This document shows positions 39,832-49,362 of a stretch of 50,457 bases of DNA, piece by piece. Each line of letters starts with the position of its first letter. Position 1 is the first letter of the stretch. The stretch lies in NCBI GenBank assembly GCA_021203865.1, contig JAJQAJ010000048.1:1-50457 (forward strand), given 5' to 3'. The notes under the pieces are model-generated. The model worked only from the letters and a program-made list of their open reading frames with translations. It was not told where the DNA came from and did not search any database. A program made the position numbers and the translations under genes. The DNA is from Clostridia bacterium (GTDB lineage Bacteria > Bacillota > Clostridia > Christensenellales > Borkfalkiaceae).

Positions 39832-41835
39832 ATGGACATCAGGGTGCTGACATATGTGAGCGACAAGAGGGCGAAGGACCTGAATAAACTCGGTATTTTC
39901 TCGGTTGAGGACCTTGTGAAGCTTTTCCCAAGGACATACATGGACATGACGAGGTGCGTGTCCGTTTTGTCATGTTATCACAATGATATCATACTCACAA
40001 AGTGCAGCGTCTTAAGCGTTGAAATGGTGGAGGGCAAGCGGAAGTACGTCAAGGCGACGTGCGTCCAGGAGGGATGTTCTTTCAGCGCAGTCTGGTTCAA
40101 CCAGTTTTACGTGATGAAGACTCTCACGCCGGGCGAGTATTTTTTCTACGGCCGCCTTTACAAAAGATACAATTTCGTGGGCAGCATGGTGAATCCGCTT
40201 TTCGAGAAAGCCGACAGCAACGTTAAACTCACGGGCGTCGCGCCGGTCTATCCGGTCGCCGGCTCGCTGACGCAGGGGGTCATGCGCAGCATCGTGAAGC
40301 AGGCTCTCGGCCGCACGGTCTTAAACAGCGCCATCCCCGGGCCCGTCGCCGAAAGGCGCTCTCTCATGCCGCTTTCCGAGGCGTACCGCAAGGTGCATTG
40401 CCCCATGACTATGGAGGAGACGGACGAGGGAGCGGCGAGAATTGCCCTGGAAGAGTATTTTCTCCTGATTTCAGCGTTCAGGATGGCCAAGGGGGACGGG
40501 AACGGTGCCCGGCCCTGCGTCTATACCGCCACGGCCGCCGACGTCCGCTCTTTCGCGTCGCGGTTTCCCTTCGAGTTCACCAAGGGGCAGAAGGATGCCG
40601 TCAACGCCATATTCAGGGACCTTCGCGGCACGCAGAGGATGAATAGGCTCCTCCAGGGCGACGTGGGATGCGGGAAGACCGCCGTCGCGCTGACGGCGAT
40701 ATATATGGCGGTGAAGTCGGGATTTCAGGCCGCCATGATGTCCCCTACCGAGGTTCTGGCGAGACAGACGGCCGATGTCATGGAAAAATATTTCCCCGAT
40801 TACAAAGTCGCGTATCTTTCCGGCTCCGTCAAAGCGGGAGAGAAGAAGGCGGTGAAGGCGGCGCTCAAGGCCGGGGAGATAGACATTGTCTGCGGGACTC
40901 ACGCCGTCATACAAAAGGATGTCGAATTTAAAAATCTCGCCCTTGCGGTCTGCGACGAACAGCATCGCTTCGGGGTCGCGCAAAGGTCGGAGCTTTCCGA
41001 CAAAGGCGGCATGTGCGACCTTCTGGTCATGTCGGCGACGCCGATACCGAGAACTCTCTCCCTCATTTTTTACGGCGACCTTGACATAACGACCATAAAG
41101 GACAAACCGGAAAACAGACAGAAAATCGACACATCGATTGTGACCCCGGACCAGTACGACTCGCTCATAGAATATGTCGCGGGAATGGTGAGGGGCGGAA
41201 GGCAGTGTTATTTCGTGTGTCCCAGAATAGAAGAGGATGAGGAGGGCACCATAAAATCGGTGACAGAACTTCATGCCGAGCTTCGCGAAAAAATGCCCGG
41301 TGTCGAAATCGCTCTCCTGCACGGACGCATGCCCGACGCCGAGAAAAATGACATCATGCGCGATTTTAAAGACGGGAAATACGCGTGTCTCGTCTCCACG
41401 ACGGTGATAGAGGTGGGTGTGGACGTGCCCGGCGCCACCATCATGGTCATTTACAACGCCGAAAGGTTCGGGCTTTCGCAGCTTCACCAGCTGAGAGGGC
41501 GCGTGGGAAGAGGGGCTGAGAAAAGCCAGTGTTTTCTTTTCATGGGCGCGGACACCCCGGACGCGAAAAAAAGACTCGCCATTATAAAAAATAGTTCGGA
41601 CGGCTTCGAGATCGCGGAAAGCGACATGAACATGCGCGGGAGCGGTGACTTCATAGGTCTCAAACAGAGCGGCAGGATGATGACGGAGCTTAGAAATCTA
41701 AGATTTAGCGTTGACACCGTTTTTGCCGCGAAGGATGTCGCCGAAGAGGTGTTTTCGGGAAATTTCGACTTAACTTCTCTAAGGGCCCTCGCCGAAAAAA
41801 AGTATGAGGCATTAAAGGATGTCGTCATGAACTGA
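39832..41835 (+). CDS. recG: ATP-dependent DNA helicase RecG
   Basis: A 667-residue branched-DNA helicase that reverses stalled forks and processes Holliday junctions. An N-terminal wedge (OB-like) domain includes FPRTYMDMT and YEFxGRLYKRYNF-like sequence; then helicase motif I LQGDVGCGKTAVA (about 275-284), motif II CDEQHRFGVAQRSEL, SATPIPRTLSL and motif VI HQLRGRVGRGAEKSQC. The end (LRFSVDTVFAAKDVAEE) is the usual RecG C-terminus. ATG 39832 has only a weak ribosome binding site (GGGGCGC). Confidence 0.97.
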   Translation: MDIRVLTYVSDKRAKDLNKLGIFSVEDLVKLFPRTYMDMTRCVSVLSCYHNDIILTKCSVLSVEMVEGKRKYVKATCVQEGCSFSAVWFNQFYVMKTLTPGEYFFYGRLYKRYNFVGSMVNPLFEKADSNVKLTGVAPVYPVAGSLTQGVMRSIVKQALGRTVLNSAIPGPVAERRSLMPLSEAYRKVHCPMTMEETDEGAARIALEEYFLLISAFRMAKGDGNGARPCVYTATAADVRSFASRFPFEFTKGQKDAVNAIFRDLRGTQRMNRLLQGDVGCGKTAVALTAIYMAVKSGFQAAMMSPTEVLARQTADVMEKYFPDYKVAYLSGSVKAGEKKAVKAALKAGEIDIVCGTHAVIQKDVEFKNLALAVCDEQHRFGVAQRSELSDKGGMCDLLVMSATPIPRTLSLIFYGDLDITTIKDKPENRQKIDTSIVTPDQYDSLIEYVAGMVRGGRQCYFVCPRIEEDEEGTIKSVTELHAELREKMPGVEIALLHGRMPDAEKNDIMRDFKDGKYACLVSTTVIEVGVDVPGATIMVIYNAERFGLSQLHQLRGRVGRGAEKSQCFLFMGADTPDAKKRLAIIKNSSDGFEIAESDMNMRGSGDFIGLKQSGRMMTELRNLRFSVDTVFAAKDVAEEVFSGNFDLTSLRALAEKKYEALKDVVMN

Positions 41836-41895
41836 AAAAACACGGCGCGCTCTCGTCCGTCAAAAGATCCGGGTTTGCCCTCATGCGGCAGGTGA

Positions 41896-41920
41896 GGTCA
41901 ACGTTTTGACCCCGTTTTTC
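41896..41920 (+). terminator. Possible terminator after recG
   Basis: GGTCAA (41896-41901) pairs with TTGACC (41906-41911) around cgtt, followed by ccgttttt. Confidence 0.55.
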
Positions 41921-41922
41921 GT

Positions 41923-41951
41923 TTGACAAAAATTTTTCTCTTTCGTATAAT
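41923..41951 (+). promoter_or_regulatory. Consensus promoter of the str operon
   Basis: TTGACA (41923-41928), 17 bases and TATAAT (41946-41951). Start near 41958 gives a ~138-base leader, which contains a GTGC/GCAC hairpin, before rpsL. Confidence 0.94.
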
Positions 41952-42095
41952 TTGCAATGCACGTTACGGCGGGCAATGTTTTTTTGTGCGGAAAAAGCAC
42001 GTATAAAAGCTTGATTTCTGCCTCGCGTTTAAGGGTGGCGGGGAAGACATATAATCCACAGGAATTCATTTCCGAGTAAAATAAGGAGGAAAGAT

Positions 42096-42470
42096 ATGCC
42101 CACAATAAATCAGCTTATAAGGCACGGCAGAGAGAGACAGGTGGAGAAGAGCAAATCCCCCATTCTCGACAAGTGCCCTCAGAAAAGAGGCGTGTGTCTG
42201 TCAGTCACGACGACGACGCCTAAAAAGCCCAATTCGGCGATTCGTAAAATCGCCAGGGTTAGGCTGACGAACAAGCAGGAAGGCATCGTCTACATCCCGG
42301 GCGAAGGTCACAACCTTCAGGAGCACTCATCTGTTCTTGTCCGCGGCGGACGTGTGAAGGATCTTCCCGGCGTTCGTTATCATGTTGTGCGCGGAGCTTT
42401 GGACACCGCCGGCATCCCCAAGAGACGCCAGTCCCGTTCGCGCTACGGCACTAAGCGTCCCAAAGCATAA
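42096..42470 (+). CDS. rpsL: 30S ribosomal protein S12
   Basis: A 124-residue S12 that monitors decoding in the A site. It starts [13 protein letters not shown] and contains the streptomycin-site segments [13 protein letters not shown] (Lys at the usual K42/K43-type position) and [12 protein letters not shown]. Sequence gives no classic streptomycin-resistance change in the TTPKKPNSA region. AAGGAGGAAAG precedes ATG 42096. First gene of the str operon. Confidence 0.98.
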   Translation: MPTINQLIRHGRERQVEKSKSPILDKCPQKRGVCLSVTTTTPKKPNSAIRKIARVRLTNKQEGIVYIPGEGHNLQEHSSVLVRGGRVKDLPGVRYHVVRGALDTAGIPKRRQSRSRYGTKRPKA

Positions 42471-42663
42471 AAACTGACGCTCAGAACAAATTCCTACTTA
42501 TTCGGATGAAATCCAATGCGGATTATGTTTTACCCTTAACCGGACAAAAGTAGGCAGTATTCGCCTGTCGGCGGAGAAGGTTTGCTACCATCATCATGGC
42601 AAGCAATAGCTTATTTAACGGGTACCATCGGTATACCATTAAAAATCGAGGAGGAAAAACAAC
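42471..42663 (+). promoter_or_regulatory. 193-nt structured intercistronic region between rpsL and rpsG
   Basis: CCTACTT (42492-42498) can pair with AAGTAGG (42548-42554), enclosing a GGAT-gaa-ATCC hairpin. Another stem pairs TTGCT and CCAT with ATGG and AGCAA (about 42583-42606). Two GGTACC/GGTATACC palindromes follow before the rpsG ribosome binding site GAGGAGG. In E. coli, S7 binds this intercistronic region to repress its own synthesis; an analogous element is an inference. Confidence 0.5.
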
Positions 42664-43134
42664 ATGCCCAGAAGAGGTTCAGTACCTAAAAGGGATGTCT
42701 TGCCCGATCCCGTGTACGGCAGCAAGGTTTTGACAAAAGTCATAAACCAAATAATGTATGACGGCAGAAAGGGATGCGCGCAGAACATTGTTTATGACGC
42801 GCTGGACATCATAAGAGAAAAAACCGGCCGTGACCCCATGGAGGTGTTCAACCAGGCCATAGCCAACATAATGCCGGTTTTGGAAGTCAAAGCGAGGAGA
42901 ATAGGCGGTGCAAACTACCAGGTTCCCATCGAAATCAGACCCGAGAGACGTCAGACTCTCGCGATACGCTGGCTTGTCATAAACACGAGAAAGCGTTCGG
43001 AAAGGAATATGTGCAACAAGCTCGCCGCTGAACTCATGGATGCGGCGAACAACACCGGCGGGTCCGTAAAAAAGAAGGAAGACACGCACAGGATGGCAGA
43101 GGCCAACAAGGCGTTCGCACATTTTAGATTCTGA
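42664..43134 (+). CDS. rpsG: 30S ribosomal protein S7
   Basis: A 156-residue S7 that nucleates assembly of the 30S head. It begins [20 protein letters not shown] and contains [24 protein letters not shown] and the C-terminal [23 protein letters not shown] precedes ATG 42664. fusA follows 11 bp later. Confidence 0.98.
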   Translation: MPRRGSVPKRDVLPDPVYGSKVLTKVINQIMYDGRKGCAQNIVYDALDIIREKTGRDPMEVFNQAIANIMPVLEVKARRIGGANYQVPIEIRPERRQTLAIRWLVINTRKRSERNMCNKLAAELMDAANNTGGSVKKKEDTHRMAEANKAFAHFRF

Positions 43135-43145
43135 CCGGGGGTATA

Positions 43146-45248
43146 ATGGCGAGAGAATACGATTTGTTGCACACCCGCAACATAGGCATAATGGCACACA
43201 TCGATGCGGGCAAGACTACGACGACGGAAAGGATTCTTTATTATACCGGGATCAATCACAAGATGGGCGAGGTGCATGACGGCGCTGCGACCATGGACTG
43301 GATGGTTCAGGAGCAGGAGCGCGGAATCACCATAACGTCGGCCGCGACGACATGTCATTGGGTCAGAAGCGGGCAGAGCAAAGAGGATGAGTGCAGGATA
43401 AACATCATAGACACCCCGGGGCACGTGGATTTCACCGTTGAGGTGGAAAGGTCCCTAAGGGTTCTTGACGGCACGATTGCGACGTTCTGCGCGAAAGGCG
43501 GAGTCGAGCCGCAGTCTGAGACGGTGTGGCGCCAGGCGGATAAATATTCCGTCCCCCGCATCGCGTACATCAACAAAATGGACATTCTCGGCGCGGATTT
43601 CAATCGCGCCGTGAACATGATGAGGGAAAGACTCAACGCCAATCCCGTGCCCGTGGAACTGCCGATAGGAAAGGAAGAAACCTTCAGGGGAATAGTTGAC
43701 CTCGTTGAGATGGAATCCGAAATCTATGACAGTGATGACGGGAAGATTTATCACAAAGACGTGATACCCGAAGACATGCGGGCCGAGGCGGAAGAGGCGC
43801 ACATGCGCGTCATGGAGGCCGCGGCGGACGGCGATGACGAACTCATGGCGAAATTTCTCGAAACCATGGAACTCACGCCCGACGAAATAAGGAAAGGCCT
43901 CAGGGCCGCCACAATAGCGATGAAATGCACCCCCGTGCTCTGCGGTTCGTCCTATAAGAACAAGGGCGTGCAGATGCTTCTGGACGCCGTCATAGATTAT
44001 CTTCCCTCTCCCGTGGATGTCGCCCACGTGAAGGGTGTCAATCCCAGGACCGGGAATGAAGAGGAGAGAAGGACGGACGACGACGAGCCGTTTTCGGGAC
44101 TTGTTTTCAAAATCGCCACCGATCCGTTTGTGGGAAGGCTCGCGTATTTCAGAGCATATTCGGGCGTTTTGGAGAGCGGTTCGTATGTCTACAACTCCAC
44201 GAAGGAGAAAAGGGAGAGAGTGGGAAGGCTCGTTCAGATGCACTCCAACAGTCGCACTGACATCCCGATGATTTATTCCGGTGACATATGCGCCATAGTC
44301 GGTCTGAAAGAGTCCACAACGGGTGACACGCTCTGCGCGGAGAACAAACCCATCGTCCTCGAGCAGATGACGTTCGCGGAGCCCGTTATTCAGCTTTCCA
44401 TAGAGCCGAAGACCAAGGCCGGGCAGGACAAAATGACTGCCGCCCTCGTCAAACTCGCCGAGGAAGACCCTACGTTCCGCACGTACACGGACCAGGACAC
44501 CGGACAGACCATCATCGCCGGAATGGGCGAGCTTCACCTGGACATCATTGTCGACAGACTTCTTCGTGAGTTCAAAGTGGAGGCAAACGTCGGCGCGCCC
44601 CAGGTCGCGTACCGCGAAACCATAAGGAAGGCGGTTGAGGCAGAAGGTCTTTATAAACGTCAGTCCGGGGGCAAGGGTCAGTACGGTCACTGCAAAATAA
44701 GACTCATTCCCAATGAGCCCGGCAAGGGATACGAATTCACCGACAAGACTGTCGGCGGGTCAATTCCCAAAGAATACATTCCCGCGATTGACAAGGGCAT
44801 ACGCGAGGCCGCGAAGAGCGGATTTTTGGCCGGATACGAAGTTGTCGATTTCAAAGTGGAAGTGTATGACGGAAGTTTCCATGAAGTGGACTCATCCGAA
44901 CTCGCGTTCCACATCGCTGGTTCCATGGCTTTCAGGGACGGAATGAAAAAAGCCAACGCCGTGCTTTTGGAGCCCATCATGAAGGTGGAGGTCATTGTGC
45001 CCGACGATTACTTCGGCGACGTGATGGGCAACATCACGGGAAGAAGGGGCACGATTGTTTCAACGGACGACAGGGGCGGAGCAAAAATAGTCGACGCGCT
45101 TGTCCCCTTGTCGGAGATGTTCGGATACGCCACCGATTTGAGGTCGAGAACGCAGGGAAGGGGACAGTTCACGATGCAGTTCGACCACTATTTCGAGGTT
45201 CCCAAATCAGTGTCGGAGAACATCCTCGGTTCCAATTCCAAGAAGTAG
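43146..45248 (+). CDS. fusA: Elongation factor G
   Basis: A 700-residue translocation GTPase. G1 is [16 protein letters not shown]3 is DTPGHVDF, G4 is NKMD, followed by domains II-V ending in [24 protein letters not shown]. Residues are normal for EF-G1. GGGGGTATA-type ribosome binding signal (GGGGG at 43137-43141) precedes ATG 43146. Confidence 0.98.
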   Translation: MAREYDLLHTRNIGIMAHIDAGKTTTTERILYYTGINHKMGEVHDGAATMDWMVQEQERGITITSAATTCHWVRSGQSKEDECRINIIDTPGHVDFTVEVERSLRVLDGTIATFCAKGGVEPQSETVWRQADKYSVPRIAYINKMDILGADFNRAVNMMRERLNANPVPVELPIGKEETFRGIVDLVEMESEIYDSDDGKIYHKDVIPEDMRAEAEEAHMRVMEAAADGDDELMAKFLETMELTPDEIRKGLRAATIAMKCTPVLCGSSYKNKGVQMLLDAVIDYLPSPVDVAHVKGVNPRTGNEEERRTDDDEPFSGLVFKIATDPFVGRLAYFRAYSGVLESGSYVYNSTKEKRERVGRLVQMHSNSRTDIPMIYSGDICAIVGLKESTTGDTLCAENKPIVLEQMTFAEPVIQLSIEPKTKAGQDKMTAALVKLAEEDPTFRTYTDQDTGQTIIAGMGELHLDIIVDRLLREFKVEANVGAPQVAYRETIRKAVEAEGLYKRQSGGKGQYGHCKIRLIPNEPGKGYEFTDKTVGGSIPKEYIPAIDKGIREAAKSGFLAGYEVVDFKVEVYDGSFHEVDSSELAFHIAGSMAFRDGMKKANAVLLEPIMKVEVIVPDDYFGDVMGNITGRRGTIVSTDDRGGAKIVDALVPLSEMFGYATDLRSRTQGRGQFTMQFDHYFEVPKSVSENILGSNSKK

Positions 45249-45271
45249 AAAAAAAACGACGCTAAATTTAT

Positions 45272-45300
45272 TTGTGTTTTTTGGGTAAAGATTTTATAAT
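45272..45300 (+). promoter_or_regulatory. Internal promoter before tuf
   Basis: TTGTGT (45272-45277), 17 bases and TATAAT (45295-45300). The ~105-base leader that follows includes GCAGCT/AGCTGC pairing. Confidence 0.65.
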
Positions 45301-45411
45301 ACATATGTTTCCGAAAGGATGAGTACTGCAGCTAAATTAAGAAATGACAGATAGCTGCGCCGCTTTGGCGGAAGTTATTTCAATAGTAAATAATAACAGG
45401 AGAAACAGAAA

Positions 45412-46629
45412 ATGGCAAAAGCTAAGTATGACAGCTCTAAACCCCACGTCAACATCGGCACCATCGGCCACGTTGACCACGGCAAAACCACGCTGACCGC
45501 AGCTATCACTATGATTATGGCTTGCAAAGGTTTGGCGAAGAAGACGAAGTTCGAAGAGATCGATAAGGCCCCCGAAGAAAAGGCCCGTGGAATAACGATC
45601 AACACCGCACACGTCGAGTATGAGACCGAGAAACGTCACTATGCGCACGTTGACTGCCCGGGACATGCCGACTATGTCAAGAACATGATAACTGGCGCGG
45701 CCCAGATGGACGGAGCGATCCTCGTGGTTGCCGCACCCGAAGGCCCCATGCCTCAGACAAGGGAGCACATCCTTCTTGCCCGTCAGGTAGGTGTGCCTTA
45801 TATCGTCGTTTTCCTCAATAAGACCGACCAGATGGATGACCCCGAGCTCCTTGAGCTCGTCGAGATGGAGCTTCGCGATCTTCTCAACAGCTATGAGTTC
45901 CCCGGGGACGACATTCCCATCATCAAGGGTTCCGCTCTTAAGGCTTTGGAAGTTTCAACTTCGGACCTTCCGCCGGAAGAGATCCTCGCTCATCCCGCAT
46001 GTCAGTGTGTCCTTGAGCTCCTTGACGCCGTTGACCAATACATCCCCACGCCTCAGCGTGACACGGATAAACCGTTCCTTCTTCCCGTCGAGGACGTGTT
46101 CACGATTTCCGGTCGTGGCACCGTTGCGACGGGCAGGGTAGAAAGAGGTAAAGCTCACGTCGGCGATCCCGCCGAGATTGTCGGACTCATCGAAAAACCC
46201 ATGACCACCGTCATCACCGGACTCGAGATGTTCCACAAGAGCGTCGATGAGGCGATCGCGGGCTACAACATCGGCGCGCTTCTTCGTGGCATTGACCGTC
46301 ACGCCATAGAAAAAGGTCAGGTTCTCGCGAAGCCCGGTTCCGTGAAGACATCGACAAAATTCACGGCTCAGGTTTACGTCCTGAAAGCAGACGAGGGCGG
46401 ACGTCATACCCCGTTCTTCAACCACTATCGTCCCCAGTTCTTCATAAGGACGACGGACGTCACGGGCTCCATCGCGCTTCCCGAAGGAATAGAAATGGTT
46501 ATGCCTGGGGACAACGTCGAGATAACGGTTGAGCTCATCAAACCCGTTGCGGTTGAAGAGCAGCTTCGTTTCGCCATCCGTGAGGGCGGTAAGACGGTAG
46601 GCTCCGGCGTCATCGCGAAAGTTCTTTAA
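45412..46629 (+). CDS. tuf: Elongation factor Tu
   Basis: A 405-residue aminoacyl-tRNA carrier. GTP motifs: [28 protein letters not shown] and NKTD (NKVD in most). [23 protein letters not shown] shows domain II/III identity. The sequence uses more CGT and CTT codons than its neighbours, as expected for a very highly expressed gene. AGGAGA precedes ATG 45412. It follows fusA after 163 bp with its own promoter and ends at a strong terminator. Confidence 0.98.
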   Translation: MAKAKYDSSKPHVNIGTIGHVDHGKTTLTAAITMIMACKGLAKKTKFEEIDKAPEEKARGITINTAHVEYETEKRHYAHVDCPGHADYVKNMITGAAQMDGAILVVAAPEGPMPQTREHILLARQVGVPYIVVFLNKTDQMDDPELLELVEMELRDLLNSYEFPGDDIPIIKGSALKALEVSTSDLPPEEILAHPACQCVLELLDAVDQYIPTPQRDTDKPFLLPVEDVFTISGRGTVATGRVERGKAHVGDPAEIVGLIEKPMTTVITGLEMFHKSVDEAIAGYNIGALLRGIDRHAIEKGQVLAKPGSVKTSTKFTAQVYVLKADEGGRHTPFFNHYRPQFFIRTTDVTGSIALPEGIEMVMPGDNVEITVELIKPVAVEEQLRFAIREGGKTVGSGVIAKVL

Positions 46630-46663
46630 TAGAGAAAAATATGCCTTTTGGTATAGAGAGAAT

Positions 46664-46693
46664 AAAAGGTCTCGGATTCGTCCGGGGTCTTTT
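46664..46693 (+). terminator. Intrinsic terminator after tuf (UUCG tetraloop)
   Basis: AAAAGGTCTCGGA (46664-46676) pairs with TCCGGGGTCTTTT (46681-46693) through a UUCG loop, with three G-T pairs. The 3' arm ends in the T tract. Confidence 0.9.
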
Positions 46694-46724
46694 AGTTTAT
46701 GTAAAAAGCGACCTTTTGATAAGC

Positions 46725-46754
46725 TTGACGGCCCCATGATTTGATGTTACTATA
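46725..46754 (+). promoter_or_regulatory. Promoter for the small charged protein
   Basis: TTGACG (46725-46730), 18 bases and TACTAT (46749-46754); TATAAT overlaps it at 46751-46756 with a 20-base spacer. Confidence 0.5.
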
Positions 46755-46790
46755 ATGTCACAAATGGAAACCATATCGGAGCGGGATTTT

Positions 46791-46982
46791 ATGAGCGGGA
46801 AAAAGAAACAGGAGAGGCTGGAGAAAAAACGCGCGGCCGTGGCAAAAAAGAACGAAGCGGACGCGGAGAAGCTCGAAGAAAGGCAAATAGAAGACTGGAA
46901 GACCATAAGCGAGAAAAAAGCGAGAAAGGCCGCCAAGCGCGCCTACAAAAAAACGTATAAAGATTATCATCTCTATACGTGA
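46791..46982 (+). CDS. Small highly charged helical protein
   Basis: A 63-residue Lys/Arg/Glu-rich protein (GKKKQERLEKKRAAVAKKNE ...) likely to be a single coiled-coil helix. No family recognised. ATG 46791 is chosen because GGAGCGG (46778-46784) precedes it; ATGs at 46755 and 46764 overlap the -10 box or transcription start. A promoter upstream and an operon neighbour 48 bp downstream support that it is real. Confidence 0.6.
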   Translation: MSGKKKQERLEKKRAAVAKKNEADAEKLEERQIEDWKTISEKKARKAAKRAYKKTYKDYHLYT

Positions 46983-47030
46983 AATTTGTCTGTTTACATG
47001 ATCTTTTCGGATTTCATCAGGAGATGAAAT

Positions 47031-47405
47031 ATGATTTGCAAAAATTGCGGCGCTGAAATAGAAGGCGGCTGCTTCCTCTGTCCGAAATGCGGAGCGCCTG
47101 TCAACTATACGTCCCAGACGCTGTATGAGGCCGAACCCGAATACGCGTATGAACCCGACAAACCGAACAAAGTCGGCACGGTGGGGCTCATAATATCGCT
47201 TTTTTCCCTTTTCCTCGGTGAATACTACTGCATCATGAGCGCCGTCGGTGTCATTGTCGGGATTGTCGCTCTTGTCAAGATGAAAAAATGCAACATGCGC
47301 AACTGGACCGCCATCGCGGCTTTTGTCGTGGGGGTTGTTTCGCTCATTGTGTGGATTGTCCTATGGGTAACCGAGTCGGAGTGGATAATGGACGTTTTCA
47401 TGTGA
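47031..47405 (+). CDS. Zinc-ribbon membrane protein (DUF4190-like)
   Basis: A 124-residue protein: an N-terminal zinc ribbon (CKNCG ... CPKCG, residues ~3-21), a Pro/Glu/Tyr-rich linker and two transmembrane helices (about 51-80 and 90-115). The fold resembles the DUF4190 group found widely in Bacillota; role unknown. CAGGAGATG precedes ATG 47031. It converges on a similar larger protein encoded on the minus strand, and both share a terminator. Confidence 0.85.
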   Translation: MICKNCGAEIEGGCFLCPKCGAPVNYTSQTLYEAEPEYAYEPDKPNKVGTVGLIISLFSLFLGEYYCIMSAVGVIVGIVALVKMKKCNMRNWTAIAAFVVGVVSLIVWIVLWVTESEWIMDVFM

Positions 47406-47422
47406 TTTTGAAAGAAAATAAG

Positions 47423-47450
47423 CGGCAGGTTTTATCCCGCCGTTTTTTTT
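47423..47450. terminator. Bidirectional terminator between the two zinc-ribbon genes
   Basis: CGGCAGG (47423-47429) pairs with CCCGCCG (47436-47442) with one mismatch, followed by eight T; on the minus strand the hairpin is followed by TTATTTT. Confidence 0.8.
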
Positions 47451-48159
47451 AACCGTTCATGAGACAGCTGCATGCCTCGGCACACGCGGACATGGCAGAC
47501 GAGAGCAATATTATGTCCACGGAGCTCAGCACCATGTTGAATATTATCATCCATTTCCATCTTTGGGTGTTCCTGTTTCTCATCTGAATCAGTGAGACAA
47601 GACTTATCAGAAATGCCGCCGCGCTTACGATTATCCCCGGTATGAAGAAAAAGAGGTAAGCCACGAAAAAGATGAGCCCAAAGCAGAATGCGGCCAGTCC
47701 GCCGATTGAGAGTCCAAGTGCAATTTTGGTGCGTCTCCCGCAGTGGAGATCGTCAAGGATGCTATTTGTGTCGGTGTTGTAATAGTTGTTTATGATGACC
47801 GGCTTTTCGCTGCCGTCATGTTCTTCTTCGGCAGCAGACGGTGATTCGTCAGACTCCGTAGCTTCATTGCCATATTCATATGTTTTGCCGGGCCGGGCTG
47901 CCAGATACGTTTCCGATGTCTCGGTCGTTTCCCCGTCGGCAATGATTTCTTCGTTGCCGTCGTCAATCCATCTGCAGCTTAACGCGTCAGATAAGTCAAG
48001 TGATTCGTTTTTTGATGTCGTGGCGGCGTTTTCCGCGGGACTTTCTGCCGGCGTGTTTTCTGTCCGTGACGCAGTATCGGCGTCGGATAATTTTCTTCCG
48101 CAAAACGGGCAATACAAATAATTTTCACCGGCCTCTTTCCCACAGTATTTGCAAAGCAT
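47449..48159 (-). CDS. Zinc-ribbon membrane protein
   Basis: A 236-residue protein with an N-terminal zinc ribbon (CKYCG ... CPFCG), a ~110-residue Ser/Glu/Thr-rich disordered linker, and a C-terminal membrane part of about three helices (IALGLSIGGLAAFCFGLIFF, YLFFFIPGIIVSAAAFLISL and IIFNMVLSSVDIILLSS). A cysteine-rich tail (CAEACSC) ends the protein. GGGAGG precedes ATG 48159. Its domain order mirrors the convergent neighbour at 47031. No function known. Confidence 0.82.
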   Translation of the reverse strand: MLCKYCGKEAGENYLYCPFCGRKLSDADTASRTENTPAESPAENAATTSKNESLDLSDALSCRWIDDGNEEIIADGETTETSETYLAARPGKTYEYGNEATESDESPSAAEEEHDGSEKPVIINNYYNTDTNSILDDLHCGRRTKIALGLSIGGLAAFCFGLIFFVAYLFFFIPGIIVSAAAFLISLVSLIQMRNRNTQRWKWMIIFNMVLSSVDIILLSSAMSACAEACSCLMNG

Positions 48160-48283
48160 TTGTCAACCTCCCGGGATTAGGAACGTCAACCATGATATCA
48201 AACTTTTCGTTTTTTTGCAATGATTTTATGTGACAGGCAGGGAAAGCGTTTATTGTCAAAAATTTTGACATCCGAGGTTCCCG

Positions 48284-48907
48284 TCAGTGCGGATGCTCAC
48301 AAAGATTCCTAAGCGTGCAGTTTTGACAGTCGGGTTTTTGGGAGTGACATACCCGCCTGCCGTGATAGATTATAAGGTGGTGGGCCTTTGACCATTCCTC
48401 ACGCGGAATGATCTGTTTCAGCTGTTCCTCGGTTTTTTCCGGTGTGGAGGCGCTGGCGAGTCCCAGTCTGTTTGACACCCTGAAGACGTGTGTGTCCACC
48501 GCGATGGCGTCCCCTCCGAACGCGACGGCGTAAACCACGTTGGCGGTTTTCTGTCCGACGCCGGAAAGTGTTTTGAGTTTTTCCTGAGTTCCGGGCACCT
48601 CGCCGCCATATTTTTCGATGATATCTTTTGACGCCGACAGGATGTGTGACGCTTTCGCTCTGAAAAATCCGCAGGAATATATGTATTTTTCCAGCTCTTC
48701 CCGGGTAAGTGTCAGTATTTTTTCCGGAGTGTTGTAATTTTTGAAAAGTACTTCAGTCACCTTGTTTACCCTTTCGTCCGTGCATTGCGCGGAAAGAATC
48801 ACCGCGACGAGCAGCTCATATGGGGAGCTGTATTTCAACGCCGGCCTTGCGTCCGGATAAAGTCTTGTGAGCTCGGATAAAATTTCATTTGCTGTTGATA
48901 TTTCCAT
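48284..48907 (-). CDS. nth: Endonuclease III (DNA glycosylase/AP lyase)
   Basis: A 207-residue base-excision-repair enzyme that removes oxidised pyrimidines and cuts at abasic sites. The helix-hairpin-helix is LSGVGQKTANVV with catalytic K120, the catalytic D138 is in VDTHVFRVSNRLG, and the [4Fe-4S] cluster cysteines are C187, C194, C197 and C203, at the same positions as E. coli Nth. Length is normal. There is no Shine-Dalgarno sequence; a -10 box ends 6 bases before the ATG, suggesting a leaderless mRNA. Confidence 0.97.
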   Translation of the reverse strand: MEISTANEILSELTRLYPDARPALKYSSPYELLVAVILSAQCTDERVNKVTEVLFKNYNTPEKILTLTREELEKYIYSCGFFRAKASHILSASKDIIEKYGGEVPGTQEKLKTLSGVGQKTANVVYAVAFGGDAIAVDTHVFRVSNRLGLASASTPEKTEEQLKQIIPREEWSKAHHLIIYHGRRVCHSQKPDCQNCTLRNLCEHPH

Positions 48908-48913
48908 GTTTTG

Positions 48914-48942
48914 ATTTTATCACGGCTCTCGGCGGCAGGCAA
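48914..48942 (-). promoter_or_regulatory. Promoter for nth, directly abutting the start codon
   Basis: On the minus strand TTGCCT (48942-48937), 17 bases and TAAAAT (48919-48914), then six bases to ATG 48907. Confidence 0.65.
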
Positions 48943-49298
48943 TCGTGAACTTTGCGTGACGGCAAAAAAACATTGATGATTTACAATTTGGTTGGAAATA
49001 TCCGGGAACTACGCAATGATGCTAGGTTAAAAAAACCTGTTTTCATGTTGCTTGTGCCCGCCGAAGGCAGGGCATGGTCATAAAAATGGTTAAAAATTTT
49101 GTGTGGCTTTTTAGACAAACTTTGACAATACCGTCTAAGTTTCAGATAACAACACCATGCGCATTAGGGCTACTAAAAAAGCTGTAACTAGTGGAAAACA
49201 GGGGTTACTACATTTCACCGGGCTCTTTGATTTGGAAGCTGTAGAATTTACTTTGGCAATCAAAGGCCCCATCGTCAGGGATGTTTGACGCGTAAATT
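48943..49298. other. Gene-free stretch between nth and the DUF3990 pseudogene
   Basis: About 360 bp of AT-rich sequence with no open frame of note, no clear terminator for either side and no recognisable RNA. It may be further eroded coding DNA. Confidence 0.5.
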
Positions 49299-49327
49299 TT
49301 GAGTTGCTGTATTTATTGTGTTACAAT
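49299..49327 (+). promoter_or_regulatory. Promoter of the DUF3990 pseudogene
   Basis: TTGAGT (49299-49304), 17 bases and TACAAT (49322-49327), with a ribosome binding site GAGGTGACAGG before ATG 49363. Confidence 0.65.
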
Positions 49328-49362
49328 GCGAGCATAAGAAAGCAGAATATGAGGTGACAGGA

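Noticed and set aside
43455-44690. Long open frame antisense to fusA (411 codons)
   Set aside because: The frame is a shadow of EF-G codon usage on the other strand, with no ribosome binding site and no recognisable domain.
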